This document shows positions 21,501-33,160 of a stretch of DNA of 64,000 nt, one piece after another. Made by a program: the position numbers and the translations under genes. The stretch spans positions 17,014,667 through 17,078,666 of the forward strand of contig CM048842.1 in assembly GCA_026545765.1 (NCBI GenBank), given 5' to 3'. The DNA comes from Plantago major. Lineage: Eukaryota > Streptophyta > Magnoliopsida > Lamiales > Plantaginaceae. Below the pieces are notes generated by a model, which was not told the DNA's origin, searched no databases, and saw only the letters and a program-made list of their open reading frames with translations. How positions within the stretch are numbered: position 1 is the first letter of the stretch; every line of letters begins with the position of its first letter.

Positions 21501-23728
21501 GGACAAGGCGGGATTCAAAAAGCTAGCAAAGAAAGTGGAGAAAAGGCTACTCCTTCAATTGCTCAGAAAGCTCCATCATCATCACCTCCCAAGTCTCATC
21601 AAGATACCCAACAAGCTGAACACAATGATGCCATAGAAGAAATTTCAGCTGCTGAGTTTAGGATTGAACAACTCAGAAAGGTATTGGAAGAAGAGAAGAG
21701 AATCAACATTGAGACTCAAGCTCTTGTTGATGAAAAGGAAGCCAAAATCAAGAAGCTCTAAGAAGCTAATGTCAAGGAATTGGCACTCCTAGATGAGCAA
21801 AGAAATTTGAAGAATGCCATTGTTGTCACAGCTGTTGAAATAGATGCAATGGATGACAATGATGATGAAGAGCATGATGCTGAGACTGCATCAGAAAGAC
21901 CTTCTACATCTTCTCAGAAGGCCAACACACTTGATGGAAAGCAGAAGAAGATTGTCAATCTGCAAACAATCCAAGAAAAGGATTATGATAGTGATGCTAA
22001 AACCCACAACTTGATTACTGAAGCAGAAGATGAGAGACTTGTCACTCAGCACAAAAGAGCCCTACTTGCTCCTCATATATTCTCTGCACCAAGTAGTTCA
22101 AGAAGTGAAGAGCACCGTGCAAGAAACAGTGTCTTTTTAGAACTCAGAAAGACACTAGTTGCCCAAGACACAGAAGTGCTAAAAGCCGTCCCAGAAGAGA
22201 TGAAGCCATTGGCTGCTGCTTTACTCAACAGAGCAACCAGCATAGCTCTCTCTCAGAAAGACCTAGGGTTGGTCAGGGATGAGGATTGTAACAATGCTAA
22301 TGCAGCATTGAATGAAGCCAGCCATGCTGTCCTCCAAGCCAACGCCATCCTAAGGCCGCTTGAAGAGCTCAACAGAAAGGAGCAGGAACTGGTTAGACAT
22401 AACAAAGAGCTGAAGAAGGAACTTCAAGAATTGGTCAGGGTGCACAACAATTTCCATAAAAACTTTGAAACTCTCTCTGAAGCTTATGCTATCATGAGTC
22501 AGTCATTCATGACTAAGGGGGAAGAAGAGATGCCTCAGAAAGGCAGAGGAAGAAAAAGAAAACAATCAAATCCTCCCTCCTCAAGTCAACTTGTCATTAA
22601 GGACGCCACTGGAGACACCCTTGCTGAAGAAGTTGTTCCAGATCAACCAGCCAGAAGGCTGAGAAGTATGGTCACTAGGTGAACCAAGTCCCTTAGAATC
22701 TCAGAAGAGAAGAAGACTTCTGAAGAAGAAGAAAAGGAAGAAGGAGAAGTAAGAGGTCAAGAAAGCTGCAAATCTCCAATTTTGGACTACAATGATGATG
22801 AGGATGATTCTGATGAACATCCACTTCACAAGAAAAGGAGACAAGCAACTACTTCACAACCTCCTCTGGCAGCAAAGCCCTTAGCAGCCAGAACTCCTTC
22901 TGGCAACACCAAGTCTATACAAGGAATATCCACCAAAGACCCATTGGCAGGAAGAAAGGGTTAGAGGATCTCCTGACAGAAGTCCACCAAACAGAAAAGC
23001 AAGAAGGGATTTCCAGTTTGGCAGAATAAACAATGAAACACATCAAGAAAAGCCAATTGATGCCCACATTGAGTATATGAAGACTAGTAATGAAGAATCT
23101 TCATATAGGTGCATTCTGAACAAGAGAGGGTATTGGATTCTGGAACTACAACATCTACTTGTCAATGATAAGTTTCCAAATCCCATCCTCAACCAGATCC
23201 TGAAATGGAGAGAAGGCAAGCCAGAATTGCAAAAACCTGAGCACCTTCATGCCTGGTTAAATTTTGAAGTAGAAAAGAGGAATGAAGCCAGAAAGATGGA
23301 TCTTTCTTTTGCCTGTCCTTACCCAAAACCTGATGATGTACACAAGGTAAGAAAACTGGATGGTAGCTATAGCAGAAAGAACAAACTAGGTGTTTCAACC
23401 TATGAGTCATTCTATATGACATTGGATGAATACCTAGATGATATACACTATCTGGAAGAAATATACAAGTATTTCAACCTATCTCAGCTGCAAGTAGACC
23501 ATGCACAGGTCCAGGAAAGTACTACAGGTCAAACATTTCTGCGGAAGAATCACAAGCTTGGCAAGAGTTACCATGAAATATGTGACTTATCCGAAGACAG
23601 AGCTCTCGAAGGATACTTTATGACAATGTCCAAGAATTCAGAAAAGAGGATGATCATGTCATCGATCCGAAAGGGTCTTTCAAGAACTTGAGGTATCTCC
23701 CAGACAAGTTGCGTTTCAAGACTTGAAG
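18522..23728 (+). pseudogene. Extra intron-bearing gene downstream of pol, element B (disrupted, best preserved copy)
   Basis: Function unknown. The ATG at 18522 opens MSPKKMTTKNPKAATS. Exon 1 runs to 20109 and is broken near 18655 and 18988; readable parts include MNWGAFLVKRYVPAVISS, LSTLDVLEFYNN, GLAEPKANMHFGLRICYILE, a basic KRKRTHRKRASK segment near 19530 that resembles a nuclear localisation signal, and an acidic tail. Small exons lie at 20193-20300, 20385-20492, 20572-20717 and 20798-20914. The last exon runs from 20996 to about 23728 and contains acidic repeats, predicted coiled coil (about 21640-21830 and 22380-22470), basic patches, a TAA at 21759-21761 inside an otherwise continuous frame, further stops at 22680 and 22962, and a more globular C-terminal part at 23077-23691. 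It could be a captured host gene or a lineage-specific accessory gene. Confidence 0.65.
20110..20995 (+). other. Intron array in the extra gene, element B
   Basis: Five GT-AG introns: 20110-20192 (83 bp), 20301-20384 (84), 20493-20571 (79), 20718-20797 (80) and 20915-20995 (81). Exons between them are 108, 108, 146 and 117 bp. Exons begin GCC, GCT or GTT and end CAG, AAG or GAA, so all introns fall between codons. The 146 bp exon is one base short of a multiple of three and contains a CG (AAGCGATTC) of the kind that replaces CTG elsewhere. A G14 run at about 20215-20228 lies in the first small exon, yet that exon keeps an in-frame length of 108. Confidence 0.75.
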
Positions 23729-24079
23729 ACTAGTAACATTAGAATACTCTCTTGGAGCTTGGACTCTCCTTTGTTCTAATTTACTTAGTATGTTTTATTA
23801 CTTTTTGTAATCTTGCTGATTGTTTCTGAAATTCTCTATCTGTAAAAGTTGCATCTTACTCAGAACTCACTGTATCTGAAGATCATACTCTCAGATACAT
23901 TTTAATAGATGACAACTTATCAGCAAAGATCACTTCTTGTGATTTGGTTGATGTTTACTTTCTGCACTTAATTCAACTAAAATTGAATATCATTTGAAAT
24001 GATTAAGTGGTGGATTGTTTTCTCTTCCAGGATTACAATTTTGTAATAGGACTTGAAAGATAGTCATAGATGACTGATC

Positions 24080-24092
24080 AAAAAGGGGGAAA
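24080..24092 (+). promoter_or_regulatory. Polypurine tract, element B
   Basis: AAAAAGGGGGAAA directly precedes the third LTR. It is the same sequence and spacing as the tract before 13710, supporting the placement of both LTR starts. Confidence 0.88.
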
Positions 24093-24094
24093 TT

Positions 24095-25391
24095 TGTTAG
24101 GAATATCTGTTAGTATTTTGATCACTCATCACGTGTTCTTATCTTAGCCAGAAAAGTGATTAAGTACTCTTGGTTCACTTGAACATTGTAAAAGAGGAAA
24201 TCACTGAGTATGATTAGTCTAGTAAATCTTGTATTAGGATTATAGGTCTCTGAGTGTAATTTTTATTTCAAGAAGACCATGAAGATCAATCCTAGCAATG
24301 GAGCTTTTCTGAAGAATAGAAGACTGAAGATTGCACAAGGTTTATGAAGACACAAAAGGTTTAGTCTAACTCAGAAAGACTATGTCCTCAATCCTTTCTT
24401 AAGTATATTAACTTACTTTTGAAATATGATTCTGGACATATGAAATCATGAGTATGGAGCATGCAAGCCATCAGAAAGGCTCATGTATCCGTTGAGACTA
24501 AAGGACAATGAATGCGATTTATGCATTAAATGCATCGCAAAAAAAGCAGTCCTCTCTGAAAAATGAGATAGTGACTTCTGAGTACATAGTTCAAGATATA
24601 AACGGATATAATTTGATAGAGAGCACAACGATGTCCCTTTCTGAAAGCTTTCTGTTGCTTGAAGAATCACTAGTAGTTCTAAGTTGTCCTGAACCTTAAC
24701 AAGAGATTGTTATTCGTGAAAGAGTTGAACTATCAGATACCCTTTCTGAAGCTCATTCTCCAGAACGGACACCAATTACTTGGGTCAGTAAAGAGCAGAC
24801 TGTCATCCACTGAACAAGTGTATTAAGTAGTCTCGTTGTGTTTGGCTCTCTGAAAACATAACTGAAAAGTTATACGAGAAGCCTCTCTGACAAACCTTAT
24901 AATAGACACCATCAAGGCGTGGAGTAGAGGAAGTACTTGATTTGGGAAATCAGGGAATAACTCCAAGGTTATCTGAGTAGAGGAAGTACTTAGCTCTAGG
25001 AGCTGGGGAATAACTCAGGGGGAACATTTGGTTGGGAACCATTTGTTTAGGAATCTTAGAATAGGATTATTGTAAGGTGAACTCAATTATCTGTTCTAGT
25101 GAATTCTAGGTCTTAGAAAGACCGAAGTGGATTAGTTGGAGGATTAAGCCACCTCCAGAAACCACTATACTTGTTGTGTTATTTACCTTTCTGTATTTAC
25201 ATTTCAGCAAAGCACACACACACTTACTTATTGTTTCTGCACTTACCTATCTTAAAGTCTTCCGCGCTCTGAATTTAAGTATCAGAAACCCCCCAGGTTT
25301 CTGAGAAACTGTGTTTATCGACAAAAGTTTTAAAAGACTATTCACCCTCCCCGCCCCCTAGTCTTTTACTTTGCCGTTATCTGGACCAACA
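24095..25391 (+). mobile_element. 3' LTR of element B (diverged, shortened)
   Basis: 1297 bp, TGTTAGGAATATCTG...GGACCAACA. It is clearly the same family as the other LTRs but about 330 bp shorter than the middle LTR, and it lacks the segment with TATAAATA. Hairpin units lie at about 24927-25050. It is more different from the middle LTR than the first LTR is, so elements A and B come from different subfamily members. The five bases after it are ATTAA; a matching ATTAA is predicted just left of the first LTR, outside the window. Confidence 0.93.
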
Positions 25392-25708
25392 ATTAATCTA
25401 TTCTACCGGGCTACTATTAAAGAAAACAATTATGATGAATTTATAAATATAATAACATGAAATTCATTGTAAAATTGTGAGTATCACCTGATTATTAATA
25501 TGGATGATTATTTAACAAACCGGGCATACTTCACTGGGTGAGATGGGATTCGTCGGAGAAAGAGGTAGACTAGCTGAGACAATGATGTGCAAGTCAGTGA
25601 GTGTTGAAGTCGAGAAGAAGAATAAGACAGCTACATATGCCAAAAGCGATAACAAAATAAAAATGTAGAAGACGTAGTCACGGTTTGATGTTGAGTCTCT
25701 ACTAGTGG

Positions 25709-25789
<81 letters not shown>

Positions 25790-26260
25790 TGGCTATTTGG
25801 GTATTCTATACTAACAAACTTCTGTGAAAAACCGTCTCCTGGATAGACCAAATCAATATCACATAGTTTACTAGCACAAACTATCATATTGTTTACTTCA
25901 AATACCGTGTCTTCAATAAACCTGCATTATACTTGAAGAGTTTGGTTTATAATTGATTTGTAAATATTGTGTTTTGATGCATTCTTGAGCATTCCTTATA
26001 CTCGTGTAACACTTTCGGTCATCAATAAATTTTGCATATTCAAAAAAAAAAAAAAAAAGTTCACCTTAATTTGCACATTTACCAAAAAACGGTGCCCTAA
26101 AATGTCGTAGTTCACGGGCTCATGTATGTAATTCAAAGATTTACCATTATCGTTAGTCTATGTTTAATTGTTTATAAGCTAGCACATGACACCTTTAGAC
26201 TCGACAGTTAATTAAACTGTTAGTTGTAGATGCTCAGAAATCAACAATCAAAATTAAGGT
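25392..26260. other. Intergenic AT-rich sequence
   Basis: No coding sequence. It holds a long TA microsatellite and, at 26024-26058, an AATAAA followed 12 bases later by 17 A residues, which looks like the end of a retroposed transcript. No source gene was recognised upstream of it. Confidence 0.5.
25709..25787. repeat. (TA)n microsatellite
   Basis: About 79 bp of uninterrupted TA dinucleotides. Both sides carry the same short word, TAGTGGCTAT, so the tract appears to have expanded inside a short duplication. Confidence 0.95.
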
Positions 26261-27220
26261 TAGAATTGGGGGGTACCAGCGACCTGCAAGGCAACAGTAG
26301 AAAACCTAGAACCGTGAGGTTCAAATGTGACACCGGTGTGGTGCCGACCGAACGGACTCCGACGCTCAAATCAGTGAATATGTTGGAAAGATAGTTAGGA
26401 AAAGAGAAAATGTAGGGGAGTAGGAGTAACTTATCCTTTCGATTGTATATGGTCGGTGGAGTTCAGCCACGTTCCGGTGGAAGGTTTGTCTTCCGTGAGT
26501 TGGTTGACTGGCCTTAGGTGGAATGTGAAAGATGAGCTCTGTAGCTCGAGTAGGAGAGGTGGTGGAAAGATTTGGGTGATCGGTGAAGTATATGTAACCT
26601 TCGGATGGATGCTTCTGCAGAGAATATCTTGTAGCTAGGGTTTTCGAGAGAATAGCTCTTAGTCAGTTCAAGTGTTCACGCGATGGGATTCTTCCAATAT
26701 CTCGTTCCCCTCTTATAGGCGAGGAACTCAGAACGTGGACGTTAGGCTAACAGATTCCAACGTCTTCAAAAGACTTCTTCCTTCCACTTCCTTCCTTCTC
26801 TCAACCACCTTTAGTCTCCTTCTTACTTAAAATTTGTCCGTGTGCATAGTTGGGCCAATGGAGCTGGACCCTAGCTATGAGGTAGGTCGGGTGGCCCAGA
26901 GCGAATTGGACCTAGAAGCTGGTGTTAGTCCATGAATTGGGCTGGTCCAAAATGTATGGACTTCTCCTCAAAGTGAGTAGATGCTTGCTTCCAAGGTATC
27001 CCTTCGGTGAAATTGCTACTAAAGGAATAAGGGATCTCCTCGGTGAAACCGCTACTAAAGTGCTTCTTAGTAGCTTGACCAATCGTAGTGAATTCGCATT
27101 TGGGTCGGACCTCGATTAGGTCAAAGTCGAATGATCGATGCAAGTATGGATACGTTTTTAATGGATTGGGCTTTTGACTCATAATTTTGGGCTTAACCAA
27201 TAACGATTGGATTGATTTCT
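26261..27220. repeat. Unassigned repeat-like region
   Basis: This block is richer in GC than its surroundings and has no long coding frame. It contains an imperfect internal duplication (CGGTGAAAT/CCGCTACTAAAG at about 27004-27027 and 27039-27061). General character suggests part of an LTR or other non-coding element, but I found no termini or target duplication, so no class is assigned. Confidence 0.3.
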
Positions 27221-27223
27221 CAA

Positions 27224-27780
27224 TCTATCTATACATTAAAAAAAAAAAAAACCCATTTCAAGCATTTTAAGGCATGCCACATCATTAAATGAGCTGGAAA
27301 TATTCTACATTTTTATAGGTTATATGCAATCTATGTGGCAGGCTGTAAATTTTTTTTGAATTTTTTAATTCTTATTTTGTAGTCTCATAGAACGTGTGTA
27401 CATAATAGGGAGAAAATATTTATTTTGTGTACAATTATGGAAGATTATAATATACACAATATAATATCAATCATTACATGTACAAATATGGTCACATTAC
27501 AATCTATCTATACATTAAAAGAAAACCATTTCAAGCATTTTAAGGCATGCCACGTCATTAAATAAGCTAGAATTATTCTACATTTTCATAGTCTATATGC
27601 AATCTATGTGGCAGGCTGTAAATTTTTTTTGAATTTTTTAATTATTACTATTTTGTAGTCTCATAGAACGTGTGTACAGAATAGGGAGAAAATATTTGTT
27701 TTGTGTACAATTATGGAAGATTATAATATACACAATATAATATCAATCATTACATGTACAAATATGGTAACATTGCAATA
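27224..27780 (+). repeat. 279 bp tandem duplication with Helitron-like 5' ends
   Basis: Two head-to-tail units begin TCTATCTATACATTAAAA at 27224 and 27503. Both continue with the GGCATGCCAC(A/G)TCATTAAAT block and end near ATATGGT(C/A)ACATT. They differ by few substitutions; the first has a longer A run. A TC start within A|T and the TCTATCTATAC...TTAAAA opening match the 5' termini of many plant Helitrons. A Helitron-like 3' end on the same strand lies at 57231. The tandem duplication is certain; the Helitron assignment is inference. Confidence 0.6.
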
Positions 27781-28605
27781 TACATAATACAATTCAAATG
27801 CAAATACACCAAACTACATTCATTTTGGGACCAGAGATGTTGATAATATTGAAAGAGGATCCATCCTGCAGTTAACTTGATACATATTTAAACACTATTC
27901 GGACTGGGAATTTAACAAAAAAAAAAATTGTACCTTTTCATCAAAATAAAAATATGAGTTAATATTTACTTTCATATTCATCCAATAATAATTTTGATAT
28001 AGTGTATTCTTTAATAAAATAAATTGCGGGAATATTATAATTATTTCATTAACCATATAGCTAAATTAGTCAATTATACATTTTCATAGAAGTTATCCAC
28101 TTTAATTTTCAACACATAAAAATAAGGAGAATATTATTATTACAACTATACATTTCATAAGGGGTTAATGTATAACTTTAGGTTGATGTTTAATTAACTT
28201 TTTAAGTTTATTAGAAGTAACATAGAATATAAAATTATGTTGGGGGCGGGGAGTATATATTCTTTTTAAAACAATCCATACTAACATTTTAAGTATTTAT
28301 AAAAATTATATTGATTTATTATTGAAAAATGTAGTCTTCCCGCAATTTATTTTGTAACATAATAAATTGAGGGAAGATTAGATTTTGTCTATTCGTGAAA
28401 TTTACAATTTGGGCAGGTGCATAGCCAACAACACGAAACGACACTTGGACCTCTCCAAATGTTTATCCCCACACCATACCCTCTCTCTTACAACCTTAGC
28501 CTATGAAAGATTATGGGGCAAACCACACAAACAAACAAATTTAAGGGGGCAAAATGCTTTTTAGACTTTTATTCTCTCATTTCTGTTTAAACTTCACTTT
28601 TACAT

Positions 28606-29786
28606 TGATGAGACGATAATTTAGAGTCTCATTTGGTCCTTTTTAGCGGTCTTTGTGAGTCTTCGTCTTTAGTTTTTTAGTGTTTTTGTACGTTTTTATG
28701 CTTTGGTGTTTTGGTTTTATTTTGTAGGAATTAGTGATTTTGAGCCAAAGGTGAAAAAAGGAGATCAACTAGGCTCGCCACGGCAAGATTTCGCTGCCAT
28801 GTAGATTTTATGAGGCTAGCATCGATCAAGAAGAGGTTTCGCCATGCGAAGAAATTTGTCCGTCGCGGCAAGATTATGCGAATCGATATACATTGCGACA
28901 ACAGAAGACTCGCCACGGCGAGGCAAATTGCTCGCCGCGGCGAGACGCACAGATTGTTTCCTTTTGTTTTCCTTATTAGCTTGGACTTGGGATTTTTTCC
29001 CTTATACTCTCTTTTAACCTAGTTCTTAGAAAAGCTCCAATACTCATAATTTGACATTGTTACATTCTTGGAGCTTGGTTTTCACCTTGTTGAATCATCG
29101 ATATCGAGTTCCTGGTAATATCTGATAATTCTCTATTGTTTATCTCAATTCGTGTTTGTTATTGCTTATCGAATTGTATGATCTTGCATGCGATTATCGA
29201 CATGTCTATGTTTATCATATTCAATACCTTGAAGTCTTTGATCTTTGCTTCTACCATGAGTAGCTAAACCACTCCGAACACGGTAGTTATGTGACGGTTT
29301 CGCGTATTCGTTTCTAGGGTTAGGATTCGTTCATATAGGTTCGTCTAGTTCAAAATCTTCGTAAAAACCTTCAATCCAATAAGCTAGTTCTAGATTCTCA
29401 AAATTATTTTCGGTTAAGGATCGTGGATTGACGACCCACGATTTCTCTAGTTCAAAACTCTCAAACAATGATTGGTTGAATTGGATTGATTGATTTATGT
29501 ACACCGACCGTGTGACAAGTATGAACGATTTCCCTAGAGCGAATTAGCATTACTCGATCATAACTGCTGTGTTCTCTCTCTCTCACAAAAACCGCTTATC
29601 CGCTTCGCTTTCTAGTTATTAGAAGTAATCAAAACCAAACAAATCAAACTGTTTTCACAAGTGACTGTTTGCTTTCAACTACTTGGTAGCTTAATTGGTT
29701 CCTTAGCGAACGATTCTGTGGTTAGCATTGTCTGTCTACAACAACTGCTTACCGCTTGTGTTCTAAGTATTAATTTGAGCACATCA
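28606..29786 (+). mobile_element. Solo LTR (TGATG...CATCA family), + orientation
   Basis: 1181 bp from TGATGAGACGAT to GAGCACATCA, flanked on both sides by TACAT (28601-28605 and 29787-29791), a perfect 5 bp target duplication. It matches the reverse complement of 38043-39234 at both ends and at the GATxCTGTGGTTA...GTCTACAACAA block near the 3' end. Several short GC-rich palindromes of the form CTCGCCRCGGCGAG lie at 28773-28945. No internal sequence remains, so it is a solo LTR formed by LTR-LTR recombination. The family is probably Ty3/gypsy, judged from the similar LTR end at 55716 next to a gypsy-type PBS. Confidence 0.88.
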
Positions 29787-30276
29787 TACATTGATTTCAT
29801 TTCATTTCTTATTTATTTTAAACTTCATTCATCAATTAATTATTAAGGGCATTAATCAATTATAATAATATTACATCAATTGTAAAAAATATAAATACTT
29901 GAAAGTAAGAACTAATTGAGAATAAAAATCACAAATGTCAAAAACACAAATGTGTGGTGTCCTATATATAAGCATGCTTCGTTTGTTTCAAGTATTATTA
30001 TCTGAAATAAACAAAGACTATAAAATTAAACAAAAAGAAACAAAATTAGAAAACAAAGGATATATATAAACAAAGAAAAGAGTAAAAGAAAAGAAAATCA
30101 AAGAAATAAAATGAAAAGGAAGAAAACAGAATGTAGAGCGGATTTTTTATTGTAATGCAGGAACCGTAAGCAAACCATAACCGGTTAGCCACATTGAGCG
30201 AATTCGAGAACGATAATTCACCAAAATCAAAATATTTGAGAACAGGGGCGTATTTAGAGCTGCTGTTGTTGTTGTT

Positions 30277-30293
30277 GTGTGTGTGTGTGTGTG

Positions 30294-30341
<48 letters not shown>
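30277..30341. repeat. (GT)n-(TA)n compound microsatellite
   Basis: A run of GT dinucleotides at about 30277-30302 is followed by a TA run to about 30341. It lies just left of the DNA interrupted by the LINE. 29792-30276 has no coding sequence I can support. Confidence 0.9.
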
Positions 30342-30342
<1 letters not shown>

Positions 30343-30516
30343 TGCATTCCGTTTTGGGCCGTTCCAACTTCATATTCCCATCCGTTAAATGGAAAATCTC
30401 TTTTTTGGAACGAAAGAACTTGTCTTATTAACTCCAAACAGTGTAGGTACATTTAGGGGCTGATAAACATCCAAGCCCAAAGCTAGAGCTACAAAAGCGT
30501 TAAACAAAATAAGAAA

Positions 30517-31032
30517 CTAGTAATAAAGAAAAGTCGAGATCAACTCTGCCGCTTTAACGGTTCTGCATCTAAGCCATATAACTTGGACTATGGAGCGGAA
30601 TACCTCATGGGTGTCACATGGTGTTTGCTGAAACAGTATTACATTACGGGCCATCCATATGCTGTAGATTGTCTCTGTCATCACCGCACGAAAGACATAG
30701 GCTCTACATCCTTTCCCTTTTGCCTTTGTGCGCATCCATCCCAGTAGTTGCTGCCAAGTCGTGAGCTGAGGGTGAGTGACATGCATCCAAACCAAACCTT
30801 TCCACAGAATTTCGTATGTAGTTGGGCATTTGAAAAATAGGTGCTCGATAGATTCCTCCTCATTACAGAACGCACACGTCCCATCCGTATCTATACCAAA
30901 GTATGCCAAGCGATCCTTTGTTGCAAGACGTCGGTGTAGTGCTAGCCAAAGTATGAATCTCGCCTTCGGTCTAGCCGGGTTCCTTGAGATCAAGTCACGA
31001 CATATCACCTTTTCCGGGCAGCCTCGAAACAC
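30517..31032 (-). pseudogene. LINE C-terminal zinc-binding region
   Basis: The segment RPKARFILWLALHRRLATKDRLAYFG, CAFCNEEESIEHLFFKCPTTYEIW-like and the following tryptophan-rich stretch match the zinc-binding reverse transcriptase domain at the end of plant LINE ORF2 (C-x2-C...H-x4-C). It ends at a stop at 30517-30519, about 115 bp before the T run that marks the poly(A) tail. Confidence 0.88.
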
Positions 31033-31272
31033 GCCATATATTTTTCGTACCGAGAATTGAGGCTCATCAAGTTGTTCCTACCATTCTTTCTTGTCCTGTA
31101 CCATCTCCTGGACTCTAATGATCGATTTCATGATCGAGGAGCTACATAAAGGTATCGTCCACTCCTCCCCCGGTTGAGATTTTATATAATAACTGTGAAT
31201 CCACCGAACCCATAGCGAATCCGCCTTAGTTTGGATTTTCCATAGTAGCTTACAAATGAGTGCTTTATTCCA

Positions 31273-33160
31273 TTATGGTAGTGATATAATGTTCAATCCT
31301 CCACAGCTTCGTGGGGAACAAATCTGCAACCACGAGATCAAGGCTTTCCGGTAGTTGCCATCTTTCCCACTCCATAAGAAACTACGATAAATACGCTGGA
31401 TATGCTCTAGAATCTTCTTCGGGAAAGGAAACACCTGCAACCAGTAAGTAGTGATCGATGTGATGACACTACGGATTAGTTGTTCTCTACCCGCATAACT
31501 CAAAAGTCTAGTCGACCAGTGCTGGATCCTACTCAAAATTCGACTTATAAGGGGCCGATATTATTGAGATGTCGTGAGCTTTTTGTGGGTTAGAGGCACT
31601 CCCAGATACCGCACCGGTAGGCTGCCCATGGTGAATCCCGTATGCAACAAGGTCTTTGTCGATCCATGCCGCTACCCTCCACGTAAAATCTTTGTCTTCA
31701 TCATATTAGCCGTGAGACCCGTAGCATCCGAAAAAGATTGAAAACGTGCCATCATTAGTTGAATCGACCATACATCCCCCCGCATGAATAGCATAAGATC
31801 ATCCGCAAAGCAGAGATTCGTTATATGTAGTTTCTCACATTTCGGGTGGAAGTTGAAATTTGGCATCGTTTTTAACTTTTGTAGGCATCGATGAAGATAC
31901 ACCATAACAATCACAAAAAGATATGGGGATAATGGATCTCCCTGTCGCAATCCTCTCTTTGCTTTTAAAAGCTTGGACGGTACCCCGTTGATCGAATATT
32001 TGTAGGACACCGTCGTTACACAGCACATGAGCCATTGCACGAATTGATCTGGTATACCTAACTCTCTCATAATCATCTCCAAAGCTCCCCATTCAACTGT
32101 ATCGTAGGCCTTATGCATGTCCATCTGTATCATACATCTTGGAGATATGCCTTTCCTCCCATAGCCTTTGACAAGTTCATGTGCAAGTATATATTATCTT
32201 GGATCTCTTCCCCGGCAGAAACGCTGATTGGCTATCATCCACAATACTGTTTATCACCTTTCCCAGCCATGCCGTGAGAATCTTTGAAATAATCTTATAT
32301 GCGGTAGTGCAACAAGAAATAGGTCGCATATCCTTAACCCTCACCGCATCCGGGGTCTTTGGAATCAAAGTAACCATTGTACAGTTCAAGGCCGGATACA
32401 AAGTACACGTGCCAAAGAAATCAAGTACAGCATCATAAACGTCCTTCCCTATCGTGGCCCATGTCTTCTTAAAAAAGTATGCATTAAAGCCATCGATTCC
32501 CGGCGCTTTCAAATCTCCAATTCCTTTTAAAGCGACATCAACCTCTAGTCGAGTGATAGGTTGAATCAGCCATTCTCTGTCCACATGACTCAACCGCCTC
32601 CCCAACCGGATAGCACTAATATCAATCCCGTCTCGCCTAGGGGCAGCTTGCCCAACTAAATTCAAGTAAAATCCCAGGACTTCAGATTCGATCTCAGCAG
32701 CCGTGGTGAGTATACTGCCATCGTCCTTTTCCAGCCTACGGATCCCAGCTCGACGGTTCTTTTCCTTTACCTGGGCATGAAAGAAAGCGGTATTTCCATC
32801 CCCCAACTGTATCCAATCAACCTTTGACCTCTGTCGCAATATTTGCTCTTCAATATCTATCCATTTTTCCAGCTCAATAGAGTCTTCGCGAACTTGTCTT
32901 ATTAATTCAGAATTAAATCTATCTTGCCTCAGGGCCTCTTGTCGAAGTTGGAGTTGATCCCGCATTTGGAGGACCCTTTTATCAGCCCCACGAACTTGTT
33001 TATTTAGCTTCCGCATAATTGGCTGCAACCTTTTCAGTTTGGTCCATACATTCTGCTGTGGATTAATCGATCCCGGCCATCGCCATGAGTTCGATACTGC
33101 CAGAGGGAAATCATCACAGTTAGTCGTGCAATTTATGAACCTGAAGCAAGTTCTTTTCAC
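31273..33160 (-). pseudogene. LINE reverse transcriptase
   Basis: 32177-33160 contains the pre-RT region (VDWIQLGDGNTAFFHAQVKEKNRR) and early RT motifs (LKAPGIDGFNAYFFKKTW, MVTLIPKTPDA, MRPISCCTTAYKIISKIL). After a frameshift near 32200, 31672-32133 carries MIQMDMHKAYDTVEW, KRGLRQGDPLSPYLF and the catalytic LCFADDLMLF. 31273-31536 carries the downstream thumb region (WSTRLLSYAGREQLIRSV, YRSFLWSG). All RT blocks are in order; it is inactive because of at least two frame breaks. Confidence 0.93.

Noticed and set aside
1..25391. A single very large retrotransposon with an internal LTR
   Set aside because: The order PPT-LTR-pol fragment and the second PPT-LTR show two chained elements.
26456..27119. 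Short coding frames in the unassigned repeat block
   Set aside because: Two frames of 60-65 residues have no recognisable motif and no consistent coding signal.
28600..28945. CRISPR-like array from repeated palindromes
   Set aside because: Plant nuclear context, irregular spacing and imperfect repeats inside an LTR with target duplications.
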